A stretch of 16,728 nucleotides of DNA from CAZLPY01 sp964561525 (GTDB lineage Bacteria; Patescibacteriota; UBA1384; CAJBMM01), in contig CAZLPY010000014.1 of the NCBI GenBank assembly GCA_964561525.1, forward strand, positions 1 to 16,728. The letters are read 5' to 3'. Below, piece after piece: positions 1-7,326 of the stretch. Under the pieces are notes generated by a model, which was not told the origin of the DNA, made no database searches, and worked only from the letters and a program-made list of their open reading frames with translations. The translations under genes were made by a program, and so were the position numbers. Position 1 is the first letter of the stretch. Each line of letters starts with the position of its first letter.

Positions 1-3000
1 GCACTGATGGTGCCGCTGTTGGCCAAGTTGCCGCTGATGGTGAATTTAAGCGCTCCGCCACCCGCACCACCGGTTGCCGCACCGGTACCCCCGCCGGAGC
101 CGATGTTGCTAGGCGCCGTTGTTGATCCATAGGTACTACCTGGAGAACCGCTAGAGCCGGGAGCACCCTCACCCCCATAGGACCCTCCCGAGCTACCAGA
201 GCCCGCTCCCGTACCATTACCAGGGGTATAGCCAAGATTATTGGCATTAATCGTGCCGCCAGAGTTTACAGTAAGGTTTGTAACCGTAATGTCGACTTTG
301 TAGGTCTCCGCAGTGGAGTTGGCTGAGTGAGTGATATTTCCACCAGATTGTACCGTAATTGCGGTGTAGGTATTGGAAACGTCGTCGGTCAGCGTGCCGC
401 CTGAACCAATAGTAAGGGTTGTGCTGGAAGAGGAGAGGGTGCCCCGTTGAATGAGATTAGTAGTCAACGTCCAACTGGCAGGAAGCGTGATAGTACCTCC
501 GGAATTATTGGTTATCGTTGGGCCGGTGACCGTAGAGATATTGCTGACATCAAAGGTGCCACCGCTGGCAATATCCAGGGCGCCGGTAGTATCGCCGGAC
601 ATCGATCCAGAACTGGCGATCGTCACCGTGGCACTACTCGGAATCTGATAGGTGCCATTATTCTTGACTGAAAATGTATCAAGGGTGAGCGAGGAGAGAT
701 TGCTCTTCGCGTACTTAGCAGACTGGACGGCAACCGAGTTATTATCAATGGTCAGCGTGCCGTTGGTCTGGGCCGATGATTTGGTGTATACCGTACCCGC
801 CGCGCCGTTACGTGTAGTAACACTTCCGCCGTATGCATTGGTGCTGCCGCTATGGGTATCGGTAACAAAGCCGGTAATTGCAACCCGGCCACCCCCGCCA
901 CCGCCTTCATTACTACAGCCCGCCGTTAGACCTTTTGCCGTAATGGAACCATTCCCACTCCAGGTAGAAGAGCCTCCGGTCATGGCAATCCAGACCGATC
1001 CCCCCGAGCCACTGCCGGACACACTAAAACACCCACTGGACATGGCCGCCCCGTTAGAGCTGATGGTGCCGTTATTGGTCAGGTTTCCACCAACAGTCAA
1101 CTTGATTGCGCCTCCGCCCGGGCCACCGATTGCTGCGCCAGTACCCCCGCCCGAGCCAATATTATTGGGTGCCGTAAGCGAACCATACGTATCACCGGCG
1201 GTTCCAGTGGAACCGCTGGCGCCCATTCCGCCAAACCCGCCCCCTGAATTGCCACTGCCAGCGCCGGTACCATTTCCCGCCGTGTAGCCCAGTCCGTTTA
1301 CATTAATAGTGCCGCCGGAGTTGACGGTCAGATCGGTAACTGATAAGTCCATCTTGTAGGTCTCAGCGGTGGAATTAGCCGAGTGGGTAATGTTGCCACC
1401 AGATTGAACCGTAATCGTACTGATCGTTGCTGCATTGTCCACCACGAGCGCACCGCCGTTGGAGATGGTTAAAGTTGTCGATCCGGCCGAGATACCATTG
1501 GTCGAACGGTTGAGAAAGATGAATGGTAGGGAAATGCTGGAAGGCAAGGTCACCGTCGCGTCATTTTCCAGCTTCCCGGTGCTATTCCCGCCAAAGGTTG
1601 AGCTGGCCACCATCGTTAAAGTGGCAGAAGAAGGAATAAGGTAGAAGCCATAATTCTGCACCACAACGCCATCTAGACTAAGGTTGGTAATGCCGGTTTT
1701 AGTGTATTTACCCGATTGCGGATAGACGTTCAGTCCACTAGCATTGTTGTTGTCGACAGTCAGCGTTCCATTGGTTTGGGCAGTAGATTTGGTAAATACC
1801 GTACCCGAAGCCGCAACCGGCGTGCCGGTACCACCGCCATAGGCTGAAGTTGTGCCACCGTGGGTATCGGTAACATATCCGGTAACGGCTACCCGACCAC
1901 CTCCGCCACTACCCAGGTTCCAGCCATTTGCCGCCCCATTGGCGTTGATGGCGCCCGATCCGCTCCAGGTAGACGATCCCCCCGTAAAGTTGACCCAGAT
2001 CGATCCGCCTGAACCAGAGCCATTGCTGTTGCCACCAGCACCGGAGCCGTTAGCACGGATGGTACCGTTATTGGTCAGATTGCCACTTACGGTGAGCTTG
2101 ATCGCGCCACCCCCCGTTCCTCCGCTAAAGGCCCCGTTACCACCACCTGAGCCTAGATTCGTCGGAGCGCTCATTGAGCCATAGGTATCACCTCCACCAC
2201 TGCCGGTATCGCTGCCCATTCCGCCGTAACCAGCCCCGCCGGAACCACTGCCGGCACCGGTGCCATTTCCAGCGGTGAAGCCGAGTGCATTTACATCGAT
2301 TAGACCACCCGAGTTTACGGTCAAATCAGTGACGGTGAGATCAATTTTGTAGGTTTCCGCATTCGTGTTGGCAGAATGAGTAATAATCCCCCCGGATTGC
2401 ACGGTTATGGTGCTGAGCGTCGAAGCAACGTCAGGCACTAACGTACCACCGGAAGCAATAGTGAGCGTCGTTGAGCCGGCAGTCAGGGTAGCCCGCTGAA
2501 TGAGTTTATGGGAAAGCGTAATACTGGCGGGCAGGGTTAGGGTGCCGTCATTGGTCGTCGTACCTGTACTATTACCACTTAATGAGCCACTTGTATCTAC
2601 GGTGAGGCTAGAGCTGGCCGGTATCTCAAAGACACCACTGTTTTGCACTTTTAGATCATCGAGGGTCAGGGGGGAGACATTGGCCCGAGCATATTTCCCA
2701 CTTAGGGTATCCAAGCTATTATTGTCAATTTTTAATGTTCCGTTCGTTTGCGTACTGCTTTTGGTAAAGACGGTGCCTGGCGCACCCCCCGAAGCCCAAC
2801 GGGCACCATAGGCAGTGGTAGCGCCGGCGTGGGTATCGGTGACATAGCCGGTAATAGCCACTCGACCACCCCCGTTATAGGTACCGCTCTGCGCGTTAGC
2901 ATTGATTGCACCAGACCCACTCCAGGTAGATGCTACGCCGGTCATGATGATGTAGACCGATCCTCCCGAACCATCGCCATTGGTTGAGGCGTTGGCACTG

Positions 3001-3951
3001 ATCGTACCGTTATTGGTGAGATCACCACTAATCGTAATTTTTATTGCCCCACCTCCTTGTCCCAGCCCACAACAGTTCAGGGTGCCCGCGGAACCTATAT
3101 TGACGGGAGCAGTGGCCGAACCATAGGTAGTGCCACCCGCGCTTCCGTTACCGCTTCCACCACCCATCCCACCGTATCCGGCTCCGCCTGAAGAGGAGGA
3201 TGGAGCGCCAGGGCCATTAAAATTACTGTATCCCTTGGCATTTACATTAATGGTGCCGCCGGAATTCACGGTTAGATTACTCAGCGTCAGATCCATTTTG
3301 TAGGTCTCGGCAGTCGTATTGGCGGTGTGGTCGATGTTCCCGCCGGATTGAACGGTAACATCGCCTAATGTTGTGGCCGAATCAATGCTCAAGTCCCCGC
3401 CGGAAGCAACGGTTACCGTGGAACCTGATGAAGATAAGGTCCCCCGTTGCTGGACGAGGTGAGAAACGGTGACCGTGCCACTGAAATCCATGGTTCCGCT
3501 ATTTAGGGTCGTACCGGTACTATTGCCCGCTAATGTACCGCCTGTAGCAATAGTCAGGGTTGAGCCACCAGGAACCGTGAACACACCGCTGTTTTGGACT
3601 TTTAGGGAATCTAGGGTGAGCGGTGAAACATTACTTTTAGCATATTTTCCAGATTCTGTACCCAAGCTATTATTGTCAACGGTTAAGGTTCCATTGGTCT
3701 GGGCAGTGCTCTTGGTATAGACGGTTCCCGTGGCGCCTCCACTCGCCCAGCGGCTGCCATAAGCAGTAGTTGATCCTGAATGGGTATCCGTGACATACCC
3801 AGTCACTGCTACCCGCCCTCCACCACCATAATTGCCACTTTTGGCATCGGCATTGACAGCACCCGCACCGGCCCACGTAGATGATCCGCCGGTAAAATTA
3901 AGCCAAACCGAGCCACCAGATGCACTCGTGGGGTTGGTGGTAGAACTCGCA
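1..3951 (-). repeat. Four long in-frame coding repeats of about 0.95-1.06 kb
   Basis: The motif encoding NLTN(N/S)GTI recurs at about 3949, 2995, 2053, 1057 and 1. The intervals are 954, 942, 996 and 1056 bp, all multiples of three (318, 314, 332 and 352 residues). A second landmark, GGRVA(I/V)TG(Y/F)VTDTH, recurs near 3782, 2832, 1863 and 857 with matching spacing. Each unit carries the same order of phrases: STW(S/A)G, VTDTH, (T/S)AQTNGTL, the SGKYAKSN type, ITVQSGG, AETYK, LTVNSGG, then a glycine-rich loop and TYGS. The copies have diverged in sequence, so they are old duplications under protein-level constraint. The unit nearest the left edge is longest because it has an extra beta-strand insertion. 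Confidence 0.85.
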
Positions 3952-4997
3952 CTAATGGTGCCACTATTAGTTAAATCTCCACCAATACTCAGTTTAATTG
4001 CTCCACCAGCCGTACCAATATAGCCCCCCGAACCTAAGCTGACCGGAGCAGTAGCTGAGCCATAGGTATCTCCGCCAGTCCCGGAACCGGTAGCCCCCAT
4101 TCCCCCATAGCCAGCACCGGCTGTACCACTTCCCGCTCCCGGTCCGTTGCCGGCTGTATAGCCTTGGTCATCAGCTTTAATCGAACTCCCGGAATAAACG
4201 GTTACGTTATTATCGGTGTTGATGGTGACACCATTGCCGCTCCCGGTATCTCCTTGAGCGGTGATAAAGCCATTAGTTACGCCATTACCAACAGATAGCG
4301 ATGTAAGATCGTGGCTAGTGTTCCCAGAAATGGTGAGCGTGGCTCCGTTGCTAATAGTGACGTCTCCATGGCATTGATTGGTAGTCCAACTGGTATTGGA
4401 GGTAATACTGACGGCGTCACTACAGCCGTGAGAAGCTTCCGCTGGTAAGGTTAGGTGTGACAAACCATAGATTCCAGCAACCAGCGCGCCAATGTATGCA
4501 AACGAAACCAGCCCAGATATAATGCCGTTTGGTCTGTTGAAAAGATAAATACTTAAAAGATACCGAATCCAATACAAAGCGCGGGCACTGGAGGAGCTTG
4601 CTGACCGGTATCCTAAATCATCGACAGCCAGCGAGTACAATTTGCTCGGGCCGTACAACGAACGAAAGGCTAGTTCGCTGATCACAAAGGCCAGGATTGC
4701 CGTGGCGCATAACACTATCAAAACGCCGATAATCGTGAGGCCAATGTAGTGACTAGTACTGTGGTGCGAAATCCAATACGATAATTGCCACCAGTAGCCG
4801 TGCCAACCAATTCGTACGGTGAGCCAAGCAAGGCTAAGGAGCGCGCTGCCAAATAGCAATGTGAGATAAACCAAAGACGGCCAATGTGCAACAAAGCGTC
4901 GCAGCGCCAGCAAAGGTTTTGCAACGTAGGATACTACAATAAGTTGACGCAAGCGGTCAATAGTATTCAATGGCAATCTTTTCGTTTGTTGTTGCAT
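1..4997 (-). CDS. Giant Gly/Ser/Thr-rich repeat surface protein with polytopic N-terminus (3' end outside window)
   Basis: The reverse strand is open from the ATG at 4997-4995 to the left edge, about 1,665 codons, with an in-frame stop just upstream of that ATG. Residues 1-190 hold three hydrophobic segments (about 40-61, 84-111, 158-180). The third ends in LPAEAS, which resembles a signal-peptidase AXA site. The rest is low-complexity Gly/Ser/Thr/Asn sequence made of short beta-strand phrases (for example NLTNNGTI, LTVNSGGTI, ITVQSGGNI) alternating with glycine-rich loops (GAGSG, YGGMG), arranged as long repeats. This is typical of secreted beta-helix or adhesin-like stalks. I infer that the N-terminus sits in the membrane and the repeats lie outside the cell, perhaps for attachment. 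I recognise no enzymatic motif or named family. No Shine-Dalgarno precedes the start. The plus-strand proline-rich frames over this region are antisense shadows. Confidence 0.85.
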   Translation of the reverse strand, partial: MQQQTKRLPLNTIDRLRQLIVVSYVAKPLLALRRFVAHWPSLVYLTLLFGSALLSLAWLTVRIGWHGYWWQLSYWISHHSTSHYIGLTIIGVLIVLCATAILAFVISELAFRSLYGPSKLYSLAVDDLGYRSASSSSARALYWIRYLLSIYLFNRPNGIISGLVSFAYIGALVAGIYGLSHLTLPAEASHGCSDAVSITSNTSWTTNQCHGDVTISNGATLTISGNTSHDLTSLSVGNGVTNGFITAQGDTGSGNGVTINTDNNVTVYSGSSIKADDQGYTAGNGPGAGSGTAGAGYGGMGATGSGTGGDTYGSATAPVSLGSGGYIGTAGGAIKLSIGGDLTNSGTISASSTTNPTSASGGSVWLNFTGGSSTWAGAGAVNADAKSGNYGGGGRVAVTGYVTDTHSGSTTAYGSRWASGGATGTVYTKSTAQTNGTLTVDNNSLGTESGKYAKSNVSPLTLDSLKVQNSGVFTVPGGSTLTIATGGTLAGNSTGTTLNSGTMDFSGTVTVSHLVQQRGTLSSSGSTVTVASGGDLSIDSATTLGDVTVQSGGNIDHTANTTAETYKMDLTLSNLTVNSGGTINVNAKGYSNFNGPGAPSSSSGGAGYGGMGGGSGNGSAGGTTYGSATAPVNIGSAGTLNCCGLGQGGGAIKITISGDLTNNGTISANASTNGDGSGGSVYIIMTGVASTWSGSGAINANAQSGTYNGGGRVAITGYVTDTHAGATTAYGARWASGGAPGTVFTKSSTQTNGTLKIDNNSLDTLSGKYARANVSPLTLDDLKVQNSGVFEIPASSSLTVDTSGSLSGNSTGTTTNDGTLTLPASITLSHKLIQRATLTAGSTTLTIASGGTLVPDVASTLSTITVQSGGIITHSANTNAETYKIDLTVTDLTVNSGGLIDVNALGFTAGNGTGAGSGSGGAGYGGMGSDTGSGGGDTYGSMSAPTNLGSGGGNGAFSGGTGGGAIKLTVSGNLTNNGTIRANGSGAGGNSNGSGSGGSIWVNFTGGSSTWSGSGAINANGAANGWNLGSGGGGRVAVTGYVTDTHGGTTSAYGGGTGTPVAASGTVFTKSTAQTNGTLTVDNNNASGLNVYPQSGKYTKTGITNLSLDGVVVQNYGFYLIPSSATLTMVASSTFGGNSTGKLENDATVTLPSSISLPFIFLNRSTNGISAGSTTLTISNGGALVVDNAATISTITVQSGGNITHSANSTAETYKMDLSVTDLTVNSGGTINVNGLGYTAGNGTGAGSGNSGGGFGGMGASGSTGTAGDTYGSLTAPNNIGSGGGTGAAIGGPGGGAIKLTVGGNLTNNGTISSNGAAMSSGCFSVSGSGSGGSVWIAMTGGSSTWSGNGSITAKGLTAGCSNEGGGGGGRVAITGFVTDTHSGSTNAYGGSVTTRNGAAGTVYTKSSAQTNGTLTIDNNSVAVQSAKYAKSNLSSLTLDTFSVKNNGTYQIPSSATVTIASSGSMSGDTTGALDIASGGTFDVSNISTVTGPTITNNSGGTITLPASWTLTTNLIQRGTLSSSSTTLTIGSGGTLTDDVSNTYTAITVQSGGNITHSANSTAETYKVDITVTNLTVNSGGTINANNLGYTPGNGTGAGSGSSGGSYGGEGAPGSSGSPGSTYGSTTAPSNIGSGGGTGAATGGAGGGALKFTISGNLANSGTIS

Positions 4998-5023
4998 GAA
5001 CTACAATACATGCATACAGTTAT

Positions 5024-5052
5024 ATGATAATGCACTGACCGCTCCTTGACAA
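5024..5052 (-). promoter_or_regulatory. Promoter for the giant repeat gene
   Basis: On the reverse strand, TTGTCA (5052-5047) and TATCAT (5029-5024) are separated by 17 bp. The predicted start near 5017 leaves a leader of about 20 nt without a Shine-Dalgarno before the ATG at 4997. This is a consensus match only. Confidence 0.5.
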
Positions 5053-5054
5053 CG

Positions 5055-5064
5055 AGCACGTGCT
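5055..5064. promoter_or_regulatory. Candidate operator: perfect palindrome AGCACGTGCT between divergent promoters
   Basis: The 10-bp perfect palindrome lies midway between the leftward -35 (5047-5052) and the rightward -35 (5066-5071). A regulator bound there could touch both promoters. The regulator is unknown. Confidence 0.35.
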
Positions 5065-5065
5065 A

Positions 5066-5094
5066 TTGACAGTAATACTATTTAGTGATATACT
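5066..5094 (+). promoter_or_regulatory. Strong extended -10 promoter for the microprotein gene
   Basis: TTGACA (5066-5071) and TATACT (5089-5094) are 17 bp apart. TG at 5086-5087 gives an extended -10. The predicted start is near 5101, about 45 nt before the ATG at 5146. Confidence 0.7.
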
Positions 5095-5145
5095 ATAGAT
5101 AGTATCTCGTTTGTCAGTGGCAGAGAGGCGCCAGGAGGCAACAGT

Positions 5146-5319
5146 ATGATACAGCTATCTTTCAGCCGAGAGGGTTGGATCTCTCTCGGGGTCATCGCAG
5201 CCTTGTTTTGTTCTTTTTTGGTCTGGGTGGCCATCAACAATGAGCCCCCGTCCCCCCGCCAAAGTGATGCTTTCGGGACAACCTACTACCGCATGAGCGG
5301 TGCCGCGCTCCCTAAGTGA
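5146..5319 (+). CDS. 57-residue single-helix membrane microprotein
   Basis: ATG at 5146 follows AGGAGG (5133-5138) by 7 nt, and TGA lies at 5317-5319. The product starts MIQLSFSREGW, has one hydrophobic helix at about residues 11-30 (ISLGVIAALFCSFLVWVAI), then a 27-residue polar tail with PPSPRQ, TTYY and a final LPK. I recognise no family. The case that it is real rests on an almost ideal promoter, a perfect Shine-Dalgarno and a terminator just after the stop. It sits alone, divergent from the giant surface-protein gene and convergent with the drug exporter gene. With the helix near the N-terminus it could be an inner-membrane microprotein, or a secreted peptide if cleaved. Its function is unknown. 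Confidence 0.65.
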   Translation: MIQLSFSREGWISLGVIAALFCSFLVWVAINNEPPSPRQSDAFGTTYYRMSGAALPK

Positions 5320-5331
5320 TCACACAGCATC

Positions 5332-5369
5332 CCCCCGTCCTGCTATTGCCGGACGGGGGATTTCTATTA
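5332..5369 (+). terminator. Intrinsic terminator after the microprotein gene
   Basis: A 9-bp GC-rich stem (CCCCCGTCC 5332-5340 with GGACGGGGG 5351-5359) has a 10-nt loop and is followed by ATTTCTATTAT. It lies 12 nt after the microprotein stop and before the convergent exporter gene end. Confidence 0.65.
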
Positions 5370-5389
5370 TAGATTGCGGACCGGACATG

Positions 5390-7015
5390 TTACTTACGAT
5401 GAGCAGCAGATTGATTACGCTCCAAGTCCTTCACGTTCGGCAACGTTAATGCCACCAGCAATCCGAGCAAGGCAAATAGTGCGCCGATCAGCAAGGCTTT
5501 TTTATTCGCATCAACGGTGGCTTGATGCCCTATAGCTACAATTTCATTGCTAATCGCCGGTGCAATGTTCTCCCCAATATGAGCGCCGCCATTGAACTCC
5601 ACATTTGAAGTTTGTGTTGACACGGCCTGCGACAGAGCTGGTTTAAGATTTGGCGGAATAACGCTGCTATTGGCAACGTCTGCACTTAAATTGGTAGCAA
5701 GCGCGGTCAGGAGCACCGATCCAATAATGGCAGATCCAAGCGTGGAGCCCAATTGGCGCATGGTGTTACTGACGCCTGAGGCCTCACCCGCCTGTTCAAC
5801 ACCGACTGCAGAAAGCGTCAAATTATTCACTTGCGACATCACCGCCCCAAGTCCGGCACCGAACAGCATAAACCCAGGCGAAAGCTGCAAAATAGTTGAG
5901 TCGACCGATATCTCGGTGCGCAGTACCAAAAACCCGAGTGTGTTTAGCAAAAGCCCAAGCAAGATTAAATATTTCGGGCGAATTTTGTGTGACAGCGCAG
6001 CGGATATCGGCGCTACGATTAACACGGTCAAGGACATCGGCAATAGTGAGAGGCCGGTGTGGTAGGCATCGAGGTTACGCACCGATTGCAAAAACACCGG
6101 AACGGAAAAAATCAGCCCCGCCATGCCAAGCATCGAAATCATCGCGGTTACAGCGCCACTCGAAAATTGGCGATTGCGAAATAGCCCAAGCGAAACGAGC
6201 GGCGTTTCACCGCGGCGCTCCATCCGAGCCTCGTAGGCCACAAACAAAGCCAAAATCACTGCGCCAAGCACCAGTGCAAACGGCACTATAGAGTAGTCGC
6301 CCGCATGAAATGACCATGACCCCGCGCTAAAGACTTCTTTAGCCTTCCACCATCCGTAGCGCGAAGCTTCAATAATTCCAAACACCAAACTAAGCAATCC
6401 AGCGGCCGATAAGCAAACACCGCCAAAGTCGAGCGAGGGCTTTTCCTCGGTATCGCGCGACTCAGTGATAATAACGGAGCCAATTAACAGCAAAATCGCT
6501 ACCACAATATTGACTCGAAACGCCCACCGCCAACTGTAGTTCGTGGTGAGGTATCCACCAACAATTGGTCCAATCGAGGCCGATGCGGCGGCGATACCAC
6601 CCCAAATACCAAAGGCAATGGCACGATCACGCCCACGGTAGTTTGCAACCACAAGAGAGGCCGTTGCCGGCATCATCAGTGCCGCGCCCACACCTTCGAT
6701 AATGGCCTCCCCCCACACCATCGTCCCGACGTTGTGGCTAATTGAGGTAATGAATGAACCGACCGCAAAAATAATTGCTCCGAGCATAAACATGCGCTTT
6801 CGTCCAAATAGGTCACCTAACCGCCCACCGGTGATTGTAAGTGCCGCCAGGGTCAGCGAATAAGCAGTAATGACCCACTGAATGCTTTGAATGTCAGTTT
6901 GAAATTCGCGAATGATTGTGGCTAGTGACACATTTAAAATAGTGGTGTCGATAATGATAATGGCCAGTGCCAAACTTAACACCACTAATAATCCCCACTT
7001 TCGGACGTTCCTCAT
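5390..7015 (-). CDS. MFS drug exporter, DHA2 (14-TM, EmrB/QacA type)
   Basis: This 541-residue protein has the length and helix pattern of proton-driven multidrug exporters of the DHA2 family. TM1 carries the typical acidic motif (IIDTTILNVSL, Asp23). Motif A reads GRLGDLFGRKR at 64-74. Motif C (antiporter signature) lies at about 146-169 (SIGPIVGGYL then WRWAFRVN). The exact substrate cannot be told from sequence. The ATG at 7015 overlaps the TGA of the AbrB-type gene (ATGA, 7015-7012) and has AAGGAG 5 nt upstream, so the two genes form one unit with likely translational coupling. The C-terminus is polar (NVKDLERNQSAAHRK). The protein is full length and shows no broken motif. Confidence 0.9.
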   Translation of the reverse strand: MRNVRKWGLLVVLSLALAIIIIDTTILNVSLATIIREFQTDIQSIQWVITAYSLTLAALTITGGRLGDLFGRKRMFMLGAIIFAVGSFITSISHNVGTMVWGEAIIEGVGAALMMPATASLVVANYRGRDRAIAFGIWGGIAAASASIGPIVGGYLTTNYSWRWAFRVNIVVAILLLIGSVIITESRDTEEKPSLDFGGVCLSAAGLLSLVFGIIEASRYGWWKAKEVFSAGSWSFHAGDYSIVPFALVLGAVILALFVAYEARMERRGETPLVSLGLFRNRQFSSGAVTAMISMLGMAGLIFSVPVFLQSVRNLDAYHTGLSLLPMSLTVLIVAPISAALSHKIRPKYLILLGLLLNTLGFLVLRTEISVDSTILQLSPGFMLFGAGLGAVMSQVNNLTLSAVGVEQAGEASGVSNTMRQLGSTLGSAIIGSVLLTALATNLSADVANSSVIPPNLKPALSQAVSTQTSNVEFNGGAHIGENIAPAISNEIVAIGHQATVDANKKALLIGALFALLGLLVALTLPNVKDLERNQSAAHRK

Positions 7016-7263
7016 TCGTGCTCCTTTTTCGATTTGGCGGATGTAATAATTGATCGAACTGACGCTAAATGCTCCGTGATTTGCTGAAAGTGCCGCTCAA
7101 AATCATCCGGTTTAGCTAACAATAGCACTTCAGCATTTTCCTTACGAAAAACGAGGAGCTTATCACCTGCGTCAATGCCAAGGGCCTCTCGCGCTTCGGC
7201 TGGAATTACCACCTGCCCTCTCTCACCGACGGTAACGATACCAAACAATTTAGGGGTAGTCAT
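7012..7263 (-). CDS. AbrB/MazE/SpoVT-type transcriptional regulator
   Basis: The 83-residue protein has an N-terminal swapped-hairpin DNA-binding domain at about 7-50. The family signature is visible: VTVGERGQVVIPAEAREALGI, then GDKLLVF and VLLLAK. The tail (52-83) is helical and charged, with no recognisable toxin partner. MazE-type antitoxins would be paired with a toxin. Here the next gene is a drug exporter joined by a 4-bp overlap, so a local repressor of the exporter and of itself is the likelier role. The ATG at 7263 falls 6 nt after the predicted -10 box and has no properly spaced Shine-Dalgarno, so the message is probably leaderless. Confidence 0.88.
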   Translation of the reverse strand: MTTPKLFGIVTVGERGQVVIPAEAREALGIDAGDKLLVFRKENAEVLLLAKPDDFERHFQQITEHLASVRSIITSAKSKKEHE

Positions 7264-7269
7264 GCCTTA

Positions 7270-7299
7270 ATCATACTATACATACATTTCATACGTCAA
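7270..7299 (-). promoter_or_regulatory. Promoter of the AbrB-exporter unit, probably leaderless
   Basis: TTGACG (7299-7294) and TATGAT (7275-7270) lie 18 bp apart. Six nt separate the -10 from the ATG at 7263, placing the transcription start at or next to the A of ATG. The spacer holds repeated TATG words, a possible AbrB-type binding site. Just upstream, 7303-7318 contains a weak inverted repeat with arms TCTGA/TCAGA. Confidence 0.6.
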
Positions 7300-7326
7300 T
7301 AGTCTGATTCTAGTCAGATGCGATAT

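Noticed and set aside
1..3951. Repeats as a CRISPR array or satellite DNA
   Set aside because: The period is about 1 kb, varies by multiples of three and encodes conserved protein phrases. There are no short identical repeats with unique spacers.
447..4023. Several plus-strand ORFs rich in Pro and Val across the repeat region
   Set aside because: They are antisense shadows of the minus-strand Gly/Ser/Thr-rich repeats (GGN codons read as NCC on the other strand). They recur at the same place in each repeat and have no promoters or Shine-Dalgarno sequences.
4718..4924. 68-codon minus-strand ORF near the start of the giant gene
   Set aside because: It lies out of frame inside the membrane module of the giant gene, whose own frame is open and has clear helices.
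5592..6291. Plus-strand ORFs of 157 and 131 codons antisense to the exporter
   Set aside because: The opposite strand encodes an intact DHA2 transporter. The antisense frames show no domain and no start signals.
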